A DNA stretch of 64,000 nucleotides from Aricia agestis (lineage: Eukaryota; Arthropoda; Insecta; Lepidoptera; Lycaenidae). The position numbers and the translations under genes were made by a program. The DNA is taken from assembly GCF_905147365.1 (NCBI RefSeq), contig NC_056425.1, forward strand, positions 2,611,501 to 2,675,500, in the 5' to 3' direction. The notes beneath the pieces are model-generated. The model saw only the letters and a program-made list of their open reading frames with translations, ran no database searches and was not told the origin of the DNA. Below, piece after piece: positions 54,284 through 64,000 of this stretch; the first letter of the stretch is position 1; the number at the start of each line of letters is the position of its first letter.

Positions 54284-55079
54284 TACATAGAATATTTTTT
54301 ATATTGCGTCTCGATACGTGTACTTCGCGTTCTTTTGTTTCCTTTTAGAATATGCTATGAGTTGGCCATGGATGACGTCACACGATCTCGTAGGCTACGC
54401 TTTCCATATGAGTGAACGAGATGGCGATATTTTATATGGAAATAGAGCGAAATAGTTGAAATTTGAATGTGAAAAATGAAACAATCTCTTTTTGAAAAGC
54501 GTAAGCAAGATTTTCACTCTAGAGAACGTTCACCCTGTACTGTTCATTTTGCAATGCATCAGCCCGTAACAAAGGCTTACCGTCAGGGTTGTCAACCGTT
54601 AAAACTTGTCCTATTCTAGAATTTTTATGCAATATTAATGCAATTGTGTCCCCTGTTTGATCTAGTCCTAGACAAAATTTTATATTTAATGAGAATACCG
54701 GTATGTAATATTATATAAGTACTATATTATAGGAAGTGGACTAGATGGAAAAACAAGAGAAATTACATTAATGTGACATTAAAATGAATGATTGGGGTTC
54801 AGAGCCAATAAAGCTATTAAGGCCCACTATTTTTTATTAATAATTAAGTAGATTGAACATAAAACAATACAAAAGTTAAATATTGTATGAATTTGCGTCA
54901 CAATTGATTTTTTCAGGTTTTCTAGGTCTCGTTAGCGGCAGCCCTAGGTCACCAACAAGGAGCCCTGGGGCTTAGCCTCAATACGTAGTGATGAATGAAA
55001 ATTGAGCGCGTAATGAGTGTGTATATGACGATATATTGGAAATTATTAATATCTTACTTATTAGTTTATAAGCCGATCA
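54284..55079. other. unassigned stretch
   Basis: No gene or repeat was recognised. Confidence 0.3.
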
Positions 55080-55237
55080 AGAAGAGAATAAAAAAATGTC
55101 TCGCTAAATCGAGTACGGCGGAACCTATTTGGCTAATTTTTATCTTCAAATATTTGTGGACGTCCAAAGAAGGTTTGTACCTACTGTGAGAATAAATGTG
55201 AGGAGGGAAGTGATACGAAGTTCACCGGGTCATCTAG
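55080..55237 (+). mobile_element. HEL-3-related Helitron-like element
   Basis: gctaaatcgagtacggcgga, gtggacgtccaaagaaggtt and acgaagttcaccgggtcatCTAG (55234-55237) correspond to the HEL-3 units at 21639-21931 with divergence. Confidence 0.6.
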
Positions 55238-55255
55238 TAGGTAACTTATATAAAA

Positions 55256-55437
55256 CTAGATAACGCCCACCGTACATTTTTCGGCGGTAAAATATATTAT
55301 TCTTTATCCTTTACCGGGACTCAAACTAACTCCATATTAAATTTCATAAAAATCGGTCCAGCGGTTTAAGCATGGAGAGGAAATACAGACAGACAGATAG
55401 GCAGAGAGACAGACAGACTGACTATAATATTAGTAAA
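55256..55437 (-). mobile_element. HEL-1 Helitron-like element, diverged
   Basis: CTAG at 55256-55259 with gataacgccc, caccgtacatttttcgg, ccgggactcaaac, aaatcggtccagcggtttaa and a cagacagacaga tract. The 3' hairpin is deleted. Confidence 0.7.
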
Positions 55438-55719
55438 AATTATTTATCGTGCAATATCATGCACTCTATCATAGAGGAAAATATACAGACAACATACATT
55501 TTCCTTGATAGTAACTGGTGGAAACACAATTATAAAACCCTTTGACATTAGCACAGCTATTTCAGTAGCCACCGCTTGCACTAAATATTCCCTTTTGGTC
55601 CAAATTAGGTCCAACTTGGTAGCGGCATAAAGTAGCAAGGGAGATGTCACAGCGACGCTACTGGTTTCTACGAATGTTCGTCATAGCAATTACTCATAGT
55701 ATGCTTCATGCTGCTCATA
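55438..55719. other. unassigned stretch
   Basis: No repeat was recognised. A 68-codon minus-strand ORF (55444-55650) has no motif. Confidence 0.25.
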
Positions 55720-56098
55720 ATAATAACTCCCACACCGGTTTCGGTGACGGAGGCTGGTTTCATTGAAACCAAGCCAGTTACACAGGAGTAATTTTATAGT
55801 ACCCAAGTGTGTGTGCAGTACACAAAAACATTCTCTATTTCCATTACTCTCAAAACCCAGTGGGACGGAAGACCGACACGACTGGTGAGAGATCAGGCGC
55901 AGGACCGACTTTTTACATGCCCAACCGACGCATGGATCATCTTATTTGTCAGAAAATTAGGTGATCAGCCAGCATTGTCCTAACCTCAGTCCTTGGAAGA
56001 CCAGTTCCAAACTTGGAAATAACGTTTCCAACGCGGGAATCGAACCCACAACCTCCGAGTCAAGAGCCACGCTTTTAACCACTGGACCACGGAGGCGT
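55720..56098 (-). mobile_element. SINE-B, full-length
   Basis: Minus-strand head CGCCTCCGTGGTCCAGTGGT and B-box GGTTCGATTCCCGCG (plus strand cgcgggaatcgaacc). The body and (TTA)n-type tail start at ataataactcccacaccgg. It carries an extra ~20 bp (cagtccttggaagacc) in the middle. Confidence 0.87.
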
Positions 56099-56149
56099 TA
56101 AGGATAGCTAGCTAGCTATCACTAAAAATATGCTATAAGCTATCTAGCG

Positions 56150-56372
56150 AGATGACGCCCGCAACTTCGTTGCGGCTTTTTTTAATAGGTAAAGTAAGGG
56201 GGCAAACGAGCGAACCGGTCTCCTGATGGAAAGCAACTAGCGTTGCTCATGGACACTCGCAACATCAGAACAGCTGCAGGTGGCATTTTTCCGAAATAAA
56301 AAGTATCCTATGTTCTGCACACAGGCAGACAGTTAGATACACTTTCGCATTTATAATATTAATATTATAATA
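56150..56372 (-). mobile_element. HEL-1 Helitron-like element split by a SINE-C fragment
   Basis: agatgacgcccgcaacttcg at the left. A SINE-C tail piece (56176-56280, gggggcaaacgagcgaacc) lies between. Then catttttccgaaataaaaag and cacactttcgcatttataat at the right. Confidence 0.72.
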
Positions 56373-57234
56373 CAGTATCAGTATATTTATCTAGTGTGTA
56401 GTAACGTGTTAGGACGTAGAATCAACTTTGATAACATTTGGTATAGTTTCAGATAAAATCATTTTATAGATTTCCGTCTGAACTATTTCTGAGTGCTAAT
56501 ATTATTTATGAATGCTTTAGTCAGTTGGCCTGAGGTATCACAGCCACTAACCACTGTAATAAGATATTTTTAATATTGAGAAAGGACCACAGGAATTCAA
56601 TGAAAAATGTACAATTCCCTCTCGACAGTAACGGAATTTCGGCACAACGTAAGTTTTGTTTACTGCCTCATAAATACTTTATAAAGGCCCATTTAATTCC
56701 ACCTTAAAATCAATAATGTACATTAGATTTTTCTCAAAATGGCGTCCTTTGTCCTCGTAAGCGTCTCGCTTGAAGTAAATTTGATTTCTTTGAGGACACT
56801 TCCCTGGCATTCCTTATAGAAAAGAAATGCGACGTGAATACAAGTTTTATTTCCTTTTTATAGCCTTAACACAACCTATAGGCTAAGACTACTTGATACA
56901 ATCCGAGTTTAAATTGAATTTTTGAAAGAAAATAGGCATGCTATTTTATTAAGTACAGGATTTAATTAACTTTGAAGGATCCTAATCATGGTCCTCACTT
57001 AGACTTTCAGACAACTTTTCATTAAATCATTATTTTAACGTTAGTTGACTGATTTTGTATTGCATATTACTATGTCGCTGAAATACTTGACAACCACTGT
57101 TTACCTAATTATAAGATTAGCGCGTCGAGCCATCGACGCTGTAGCCGGTGGTCGTGAATTCGAATCCCACGATTTCTATGTTCGTGGGTGATAGATATTA
57201 TGATTTATGCATGATAAAGAAATCTTAAATATAC
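56373..57234. other. unassigned stretch with a tRNA-like patch
   Basis: gtcgtgaattcgaatcccac (57149-57168) resembles a tRNA B-box and could head a third SINE type. No A-box was found at the right distance. No gene was recognised. Confidence 0.3.
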
Positions 57235-57515
57235 AAGGTGTAACAAAACTAAATAATAATCTCATTTAAAACATTAAAACTCTATATTATAAGGGACACA
57301 AAAATACTTTACGGTGTTTATGTGTCCTCTATATAGAGTTCACTGTGAAAGTACTAGTTCTGAACAAGCAAAATTGTGTATGGGCATTGGGCAAGCGCCC
57401 CGCGAATTTTTCCATAATAGGTGAAAAAAAACTCCTAACGCTGCTACTTTCACAGCAAACTTTATACAGGGAACACACACATTTTATTATCACTTAGTTT
57501 TGTTACAATCTGTAT
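57235..57515. mobile_element. M2 MITE, copy 4
   Basis: Inverted ends caaggtgtaacaaaactaa and atcacttagttttgttacaa, with the gttcactgtgaaagta core. Confidence 0.8.
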
Positions 57516-57803
57516 GTTTTATAGTATCAAAATTTTTGTCCATGTAACAAATATTCAATATGAAAATAACCTTCAAATATAAGCCTGTGAGGTTCCGCAC
57601 CGCCGATCAAAGACATACCTGATAACGAATCGCCCATACATTTCCTTTTATTGCCCCATAACGGCATGGATGTATAAGGATGGGGGATTTTTCATCCGTT
57701 TATGGGAGAACTGGGTCAGGTAATAGGTCTTGCTTTCGTTAGTTTTATTCTTACATTTGAATATTATTTGTTACAGAAATTAGATTAATCACATTTATAA
57801 TAA
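57516..57803. other. unassigned stretch
   Basis: No gene or repeat was recognised. Confidence 0.3.
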
Positions 57804-58161
57804 TAATAATAGCTCCCACACCGATTTCGGTGACGGTGGCCGTTTTCATTGAAACCAGGCCAGCTACGCAGGAGTAATGTTATAGTGCCCAAGTGTGTGC
57901 GCAGCACACAAGAGCACTCTCTATTCCTTTATTCTCATAACCAGTGGGACGGAAGACCGACACGACCGGCGAGAGATCAGGCGCACGACCGACTTTTTAA
58001 ATGCCCATCCGACGCATGGATTATCTTACTTGTCAGACAATCAGGTGATCAGCCTGCATTGTCCTAACCAAACTTAGAAATAACATGTTTCCAACGCGGG
58101 AATCGAACCCACAACCTCCGAGTCAAGAGCCGCAGTCTGTACCACTAGACCGCGGAGGCGT
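57804..58161 (-). mobile_element. SINE-B, full-length
   Basis: From (taa)n agctcccacaccgatttcgg to taccactagaccgcggaggc. The B-box complement cgggaatcgaacccac is present. ORFs at 57849-58077 are SINE sequence. Confidence 0.87.
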
Positions 58162-58455
58162 TAATTAATCACATTACTTTATAGCTGAGCACGCAACTTT
58201 TGTGGAGAAAATTGTTTATTGCTCGACTCGTACATTTAAGGGCAATTAAAAACATACTTCGGATATCAGGATAACTTCCAGGGACTCAAAGTATCTCTTG
58301 ATTACATGTTAGATATACAAACTCATCATCATCACAAGTAATAATATTTTTCAATCTTATCTAACGCCCATAGAAGTTGACATAGGTCAGCATGTCCACA
58401 CATTATGTTACAAAATATACGCAAATGTGTGTGTCCATTTGTCTATTTATTTATA

Positions 58456-58711
58456 CAGGGTGTAACAAAAATAAGTGATAATACTTTAGGATGTGTGCGT
58501 GTTCCTTGTAGCGAGTTCACTGTGAAAGTAGCAGCGCTAAAAGACCAATTTTTTTTTTCACTTTTGTATGGGGAAACTCGTGACGCTCGGACCCTTGCCC
58601 TTACAAAAGTGAAAAAAAAATTCGTCTTTCAGCCCTGCTACTTTCACAGTGAGCTCTCTACAAGAACACGTACACACCCTTAAGTATTATCACTTATTTT
58701 TGTTACACACT
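58456..58711. mobile_element. M2 MITE, copy 5
   Basis: tacagggtgtaacaaaaata and its near-complement at the right end. The palindrome is well preserved and closest to copy 1 at 16671. Confidence 0.85.
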
Positions 58712-59337
58712 GTATATTAAACTGCTTAACTTATTTTGATGAACATCAAGATACTTTCGGTCTTACCAGAAAAAACTAAACATCTATCGAACAGTTGTTT
58801 TGAGACCATTTTGTACTGAATTTTTCTCTAATCAACTGTTCAACAGGTGTTTAAATCTTTTTTAGTTAAGTCCCGAGGAAGGACATAGGATTGTTATAAT
58901 TATAATCCAAAAAACGTAAGGTTCCAAACAATAAATAAATTTTAGTGCAACATAGTATAGATATAATATAAAAGAATATAGTATAGTTAATGTTCGGAAT
59001 GCCACAGTATAATTAGCAGCAGTAACATAACTCAGTCGTCGGCAATGCGTCTGCTGTCTACAGAATTGCCGTCTAAGCGCGCAATTACGATCGACCACAA
59101 ATTACGTCCCGAGCCAATACTATTGATTGTAGCACAGACAAACAGTTAGCTTTTATATTAATGGGTCGTCGGGCTAAATGTATGACAAATAATATCTTTT
59201 TAATAGACTTCAAAAAAAGGAAGGAAGGTTATCAATTCAACGCGTATATGTATGTAATATTTCCAGAACTGTCCAGTTTTTGTATATGTTAATCTATAGT
59301 GCCATCTTCTGAACAAATGTACCAAATTTCCAAAAGT
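58712..59337. other. unassigned stretch
   Basis: A weak HEL-1-like piece occurs near 58868-58950 (cccgaggaaggacatagg). No gene was recognised. Confidence 0.3.
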
Positions 59338-59403
59338 GTATGTATGTAGGTATGTATGTATATTGTATGTATGTATGTATGTATGTATGTATGTATGTAT
59401 GTT
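59338..59403. repeat. (TATG)n microsatellite
   Basis: About 14 tatg units with two interruptions. Confidence 0.95.
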
Positions 59404-59414
59404 TTTATGTTTGT

Positions 59415-59552
59415 TGCATCAGAGGCGTTGTTATAGTTAAGGTTATCGTCAAATATGGCGTCCCTTATGGACTTTTACTAGAAATTTGATAGTTCATTTG
59501 ACATTTTATGGTTAAAGTTATAGTTAAAGTAAGTTGGTGCAACCCACCCTTA
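59415..59552. mobile_element. M3 MITE, copy 2
   Basis: gttatagttaaggttatcg, tttgacattttatggttaaag and ttggtgcaacccaccctta. Opposite orientation to 32172-32333, with an eroded left end. Confidence 0.7.
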
Positions 59553-60717
59553 GAAAAGATTGTATTCCTTCACGAGTCTCGACAAGTTTTTGGAAATGTT
59601 ACATTAAAATTACAAGGTACGGTAAACATCTACTTAATTCTAATGAAAATTTTAGTAAGTAGCTAAACTGACTTATACTTTTGCATCATAAGAAATATGA
59701 TATATTAAGAAATTAAAAAACGAATGATTAATGATTAATGATATATACTATAGCTAAGAATACTCTCAATAATGCTAGATTTGACACAAAAATTACAAGG
59801 TGAAAATTGGTCCTCCCGTTTGAAACCTATGATGCCACGGACACACAGACAAACAGACAGACACGTCAAACATATTATAATAATCCCTTTCCTCATCGGG
59901 GGCTAAAATAGGATATATTATAGCTTGTCAAAAAGACGCTATACCTCCGCTGTACACAATAATTTTGAAATCACATAAAAATAAAAAAAAAAACCTTATC
60001 TAAATTATTAAATCGAAATAAAAATGTGCAAGGTTGCTTTATGTTTCGCAATTCAAATTTAAAGTGTATAAGCGTTCTCTGTGAAAGTGAATAAAACACC
60101 TTTCGAGTGATTACGTTTAGAAAATGTTGTACTGCGTCTACTCTTTCTTGACAGACTGTAACTAAATACATTTCGCATTAAATCCGTCCCATACGCGATT
60201 AGTCCAAGTGAGGTCAAAGATACCCGAAACTCGCAACTCCCCTCAGATACGGTAATTTCCCATAAATCTCCGAGATATGGGGAGATTGGGGAAACTCCGA
60301 CAATTGTACTCATACATTCGGACTCCATTACGCCATTGATAAGACATGGAGCTGGGTTTTAAAAGTTTATCATCATCATTATTAATATTATAGTCCGCGT
60401 AATCCACGAAGACGCGTCCCACTATTCTTCCTAATCGTTTATAGTATATGTGTGCAAGCTTTCGCCAATGTTTGAGTGTTATCGGTACACACTAATAATC
60501 ACCTATAAGTGCACGTGCACACTACAATAAATATACCAATTATTAAGAAAAAGCATCACGGTCAAAGTGAAAGATGCTCACCCAAAAAGTGGTGGGGCGC
60601 GTCTTTGTGAATTGCACGGACTATATCACTAGCTGATGCACAAACGCTGTGACACGAGAATTTTATATAATATAATAATATTATTATCATCATTATTATT
60701 TACTAAATTAAGTAAAT
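59553..60717. other. unassigned stretch
   Basis: Contains AT-rich and low-complexity DNA and an 89-codon minus-strand ORF (60059-60328) that looks non-repetitive but has no motif. No gene is called. Confidence 0.3.
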
Positions 60718-60903
60718 ACGTTGCGCCAAAATTCGCTATTCCGTTATATAGAAACCGTTCATTTTTTTAGAATAAAAAATGTCCTATGTCCTTTCCCGGG
60801 ACTCAAAGTATCTCCATACCTTTCAGCTGAATCGGTTCAGCGGTTTAGGCGTGAAGAGGTGACAGACACACAGACACACTTTCGCATTTCTGATATTAGT
60901 ATT
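60718..60903 (-). mobile_element. HEL-1 Helitron-like element, 3' end lost
   Basis: cgttgcgccaaaattcg, ggactcaaagtatctcca, gaatcggttcagcggttta and cacactttcgcatttctg in minus orientation. Confidence 0.75.
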
Positions 60904-61188
60904 AGTAATAATAATATCTATATGGACGAGTCACACCACGTTAGTCTGGCCTCGTGATAAGAACCTAAAGGACTTGTGTTACGGGTACCAGACAACGGAA
61001 ATATATTTAATACTTTTATACTATACATAATATATTTAACATTTTTATTATATTATGATACACAATATATTTAATGCATATCAATTACCCAGGAACTTTA
61101 AAAACTTTTTGTTCCGTCGGCGGGATTCGAACCCGCGACCCCCGGCTTGAGCTACCAACAGCCCACCAACTGAGCCACAGAGGTCGTC
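60904..61188 (-). mobile_element. SINE-A, full-length
   Basis: taataataatatctatatgg to caactgagccacagaggtcg. It abuts the HEL-1 copy on its left. Confidence 0.87.
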
Positions 61189-61891
61189 AAGTATGGATAT
61201 ACTTATTCGTGACTCTGCTCTCATAAAAATAGAAATTATTTTTATGGATAACAAGATACAAATAGGAAGCCAAGACAGGACAGACTGAAGTTAGCTGAAA
61301 AGAGGCTTGGAGTTATGATGATGATGTCCAGAAAGATGGCGTAATCTTGTTAAAGGTCGCCAATGTAGGAATGGCCATGGCATGGCATGGCATGAGTGGT
61401 GGCCATAAAGGAAGCTCTTCCGACCAACCGACACTTTTGTACAACTTATGCCTTCGTAATCGGATTAAAAATCGTGATCTTTCCCTATCTTTTTTGTCCC
61501 TCTTTCTATTCTACGATCTATTTCGTAAGCCATCAGCTCGTTACCATAGCAACATAAGCCGTGTCACGAGCCCCGAGCCCCGAGATTGAAAACCACCGAC
61601 CAGGTCAGCGCAGATTGAACAGGGAAATCTATTGATGTGCACAATCGTTTATTGTTGGGATTCTTTTCTACTTAAAATACGTTTTACAAGTCTTTTAATG
61701 GTCATATTATAGTTTTTAAGCGCTATTGCATAGCTTTTATTACGGCGACTAAGAGCGCGGCGAACAAGTCAAGAAATTACGTAACGAACGCAGACTTCGG
61801 CACTGTGTTTGTGTGCATACGTCTAGTATGCGTGACTAGCTACTGCTATTCTTTACCGTGGCGCGGCGGTTCCCGAGTGCCACACGTATGT
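61189..61891. other. unassigned stretch
   Basis: No gene was recognised. The ORF at 61347-61589 begins in catggcatggcatggcatg simple sequence. Confidence 0.3.
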
Positions 61892-62148
61892 TTAGGGTTC
61901 CGTAGGTACCCAAAGGGTAAAAATGGGACCTTATTACTGAGACTTCGATGTCTATCCGTCTGTTTATCTGTCTGTCTGTCTGTATGTCGCCAGGCTGTAT
62001 CTCGAGAACAGCTTTAGCTTGACTTCTGAAATTTTCACAGATTGTGTATATCTGTTGCCGCTATAACAACAAATACTGAAAACAAAATAAAATTAATATT
62101 TAAAGGGGGCTCCCATACAACAAACTCGCACCTGGCCGATTTTTGTAA
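61892..62148 (-). repeat. R-D interspersed repeat
   Basis: In minus orientation: ttagggttccgtaggtaccc, a (TCTG)n tract, aaattttcacagattgtgta, gggggctcccatacaacaaa and cacctggccgattttt. Confidence 0.8.
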
Positions 62149-62428
62149 CTATGGATGTTTCACACTACGACAGCCTAGTCCATGCTATGTATTTTATCGC
62201 GAATCTTCATATAGAATTGACGTTTTACAAACGTGAATCTGACGTTTTGCAAGCGTCAGTTTTATGGAACGTGAAGTGTCGCGTCGTGTCGTGTCGGTCG
62301 TGAAAACTTCTTTGGTGAATTTGAAGTGAAAGCGATGTTGCGGCACTAATTTCTGTTGGGTGATAAATTTTCATATCGTCAAGCTCAGATTCATCATTCA
62401 TCAGATCAGAAAATTCGAAGAAACATAA
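62149..62428. other. unassigned stretch
   Basis: gacgttttacaaacgtgaatc and gacgttttgcaagcgtcag repeat imperfectly at 62219-62265, and gtgtcgcgtcgtgtcgtgtc is simple sequence. No gene was recognised. Confidence 0.3.
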
Positions 62429-62741
62429 TAATTCCCTAGTCGGTTTCGGTGAAACCAGGCCAGAGGTAATTTTATAGAGCTCAAGGGTGTACGCAGTACA
62501 CAAGAGCACCCTCCCTCTTCCTTTACTCAGTGGGACGGACGACCGACACGACTGGCGAGAGATTAGGCACAGGAGGGACTTTTTACGTGCCCATCCGACG
62601 CATGGATCATCTTACTTGTCAGATAATCAGGTGATCAGCCTACATTGTCCTAATCCAACCTGGAATTAACATGTTTCCAACGCGGGAATCGAACCCACGA
62701 CCGAGTCAAGAGATACGCTCCAACCAGTGGACCACGGAGAG
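62429..62741 (-). mobile_element. SINE-B, near full-length
   Basis: ttccctagtcggtttcggtg to cagtggaccacggagag. The B-box complement cgggaatcgaaccca is present, and the tail side is shortened. Confidence 0.82.
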
Positions 62742-63125
62742 TAGAAGTACCTATAGTATCCCCCTCTCATTCTACCGCACAGCAAATCATTGACTTACGG
62801 GAAAATAAAAGTTTTCGCGAAATCACAACGCTCAAATACTTTCCTTTGTCAATAGTTCCAAACATGTCATTAGGGGACGGGATTCTTTTGGTACGATCAA
62901 AGGGAATATTAAAAGAGATCACGTACGATATAAAGAAATTCTTTAGTAATGTACGATACAATGTACAATAAAAGTTAGAAGTTATCAAAGAAAACCATTA
63001 CCTTTAATATCGCAAATTAAAATTATCTAAAAGGTTTTACTGGGGCTTTGTAGGTGATTTTAAATGTAAGGCAGATAGGCTTCTAACTGAGCCACAGTAT
63101 GAGCAAAATATGTGTCTGTACATTT
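62742..63125. other. unassigned stretch
   Basis: No gene or repeat was recognised. Confidence 0.3.
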
Positions 63126-63414
63126 GACGACCTCTGTGGCTCAGTCAGTCAGTCTCAGTCAGTGGCGCGTTGGTAGCGCAAGCCGGGGGTCGCGGGATTC
63201 GAACTTCGAATCCCGCTGACCGAACAAACAGTTTTCAATGTTCCTGGGTCTTGGATGTATTAAATATATGTAAGATAATATAATAAAAATCTTAAATATA
63301 TGTATAGTATAAAAGTATTAAATATATTTCCGTTGTCTGGTACCCGTAACACAAGTCCTTCAGGTACTTAGCACGGGCTAGCTGACGTGGTGTGAAGCGT
63401 CTTTAGATATTATT
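63126..63414 (+). mobile_element. SINE-A with expanded A-box region
   Basis: The head gacgacctctgtggctcagt is followed by extra cagtcagtctcagtcagtgg units. The B-box (gggattcgaac, then a second ttcgaatcccgc) is doubled. The body and 3' end are normal. Confidence 0.85.
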
Positions 63415-63430
63415 TTTACAGACGAACGGC

Positions 63431-63476
63431 ACTTAGGTTAGGTTAGGTTAGGTAGGCACTTATGTTAGGTTTCAAA
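63431..63476. repeat. short TTAGG array
   Basis: Four ggtta units (ttaggttaggttaggttagg type) plus one separated ttagg. It equals the insect telomere repeat but is only ~20 bp, so it is interstitial and may be chance. Confidence 0.6.
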
Positions 63477-63550
63477 TAAAGAGTTTTCATAAAGATCTTT
63501 TTTTTACCCATAATATGTTCAGAAAAATAGAACTCAAGAAAAAACATCCT

Positions 63551-63862
63551 TACTCATATTACAGACATACAGACTGACACACTTTCGCATTCATAAATAC
63601 AAAAGTGTATCTGTCTTTTTTTATGAAATAAGGGGGCAAACGAGCAAACGGGTCACCTGATGGAAAGCAACTGTCGTCGCCCATGGACACTCGCATGTCT
63701 GTCTGTTACATCTTCACGCTCAACCCGCTGAACCAATTTTGCTAAAATTTGGTTTGGAGATTAGGGTCTTGCAGTCCCGGGAAAGGACATATTAAGGTAC
63801 TTTCATCCCGGAAAAATGACAGGTTTTTATACCGGATAAACGAATTTTGACGCAACATCTAG
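63551..63862 (+). mobile_element. HEL-1 Helitron-like element split by a SINE-C fragment
   Basis: Plus-strand start ataaatacaaaagtgtatctg, interrupted at 63617-63697 by a SINE-C tail piece (gggcaaacgagcaaacggg). It resumes at tgtctgtctgttacatcttc and ends acgcaacatCTAG. A short minus-strand HEL-1 5' scrap (63551-63590) lies head-to-head on the left. Confidence 0.72.
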
Positions 63863-63875
63863 TAGTATATGTTTA

Positions 63876-64000
63876 TATTTTTTTATTATTTTTTTTATTT
63901 AAATCAGGCTACGTAGGCCCATACAATATATACCTTAATGACTAACATACATACTTATAAATTATATTATATACTTAATAACTACACTTAATCACAAGTT
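63876..64000 (-). mobile_element. LINE-C 3' end, running off the window
   Basis: A T-rich stretch including tttttattattttttttat (complement of the tail), then ggctacgtaggcccatacaa and atgactaacatacatactta, parallels the LINE-C 3' end at 45525. The body lies beyond the window. Confidence 0.45.

Noticed and set aside
60059..60328. 89-codon minus-strand ORF that looks non-repetitive
   Set aside because: No conserved motif, splice context or repeat support; length is within chance expectation for 64 kb.
63431..63476. TTAGG units as a chromosome end
   Set aside because: Only about four units, followed by ordinary interspersed repeats, so not a telomere.

Overview
The window looks like nuclear DNA from an insect, most probably a moth or butterfly. 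It is AT-rich and has almost no single-copy genes. It is packed with small interspersed repeats of kinds typical of Lepidoptera: Helitron-like elements with 5'-TC and hairpin-CTAG ends, tRNA-derived SINEs, SINEs carrying a LINE tail, palindromic MITEs, and (GACA/TCTG)n-containing repeats. A short TTAGG array (insect telomere motif) lies near the right end. No bacterial-type operon, CRISPR array, rRNA gene or intact stand-alone tRNA gene was seen. Species cannot be set from the sequence alone.

Layout. 1-1824: large 3' coding exon of a leucine-rich-repeat protein on the minus strand, running off the left edge; it is the only convincing host gene. 1825-5918: repeat-rich upstream DNA. 5919-11712: a TTAA-flanked piggyBac-like relic split by an intact-looking Ty1/copia retrotransposon (6697-11418). 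The copia has 188-bp LTRs with no difference seen by eye, a 5-bp target duplication and a 1323-codon gag-pol. 11713-17400: MITEs, Helitrons, hAT-like elements and long palindromes. 17401-21405: a decayed jockey/CR1-like LINE on the minus strand. 21640-29270: Helitrons, including a head-to-tail dimer, a solo LTR (24406-25048), foldback MITEs and a Harbinger-like MITE. 29270-39330: SINEs, adjoining MITEs, hAT-like elements and a run of three Helitron 3' ends spaced 39 bp apart. 39382-41410: a block with ~265-bp inverted terminal repeats enclosing a 239-codon ORF that ends in a CXC-type cysteine-rich motif. 41411-64000: sparse AT-rich DNA with more copies of the same families, an element with a 317-bp internal duplication, a transposase fragment and LINE 3' ends.

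How the parts relate. The elements are layered: SINEs sit inside Helitrons, a copia inside a piggyBac-like relic, and one inverted-repeat element inside a hAT-like element. The short SINE-C family shares its last ~100 bases with 3' fragments of a LINE, which suggests the LINE drives the SINE. The most unusual object is the inverted-repeat block with the CXC-motif protein, which may be a poorly characterised transposon type or a captured gene. Family names below (HEL-1 to -4, SINE-A/B/C, M1 to M3, R-D to R-G) are local labels, and repeat boundaries were read by eye.
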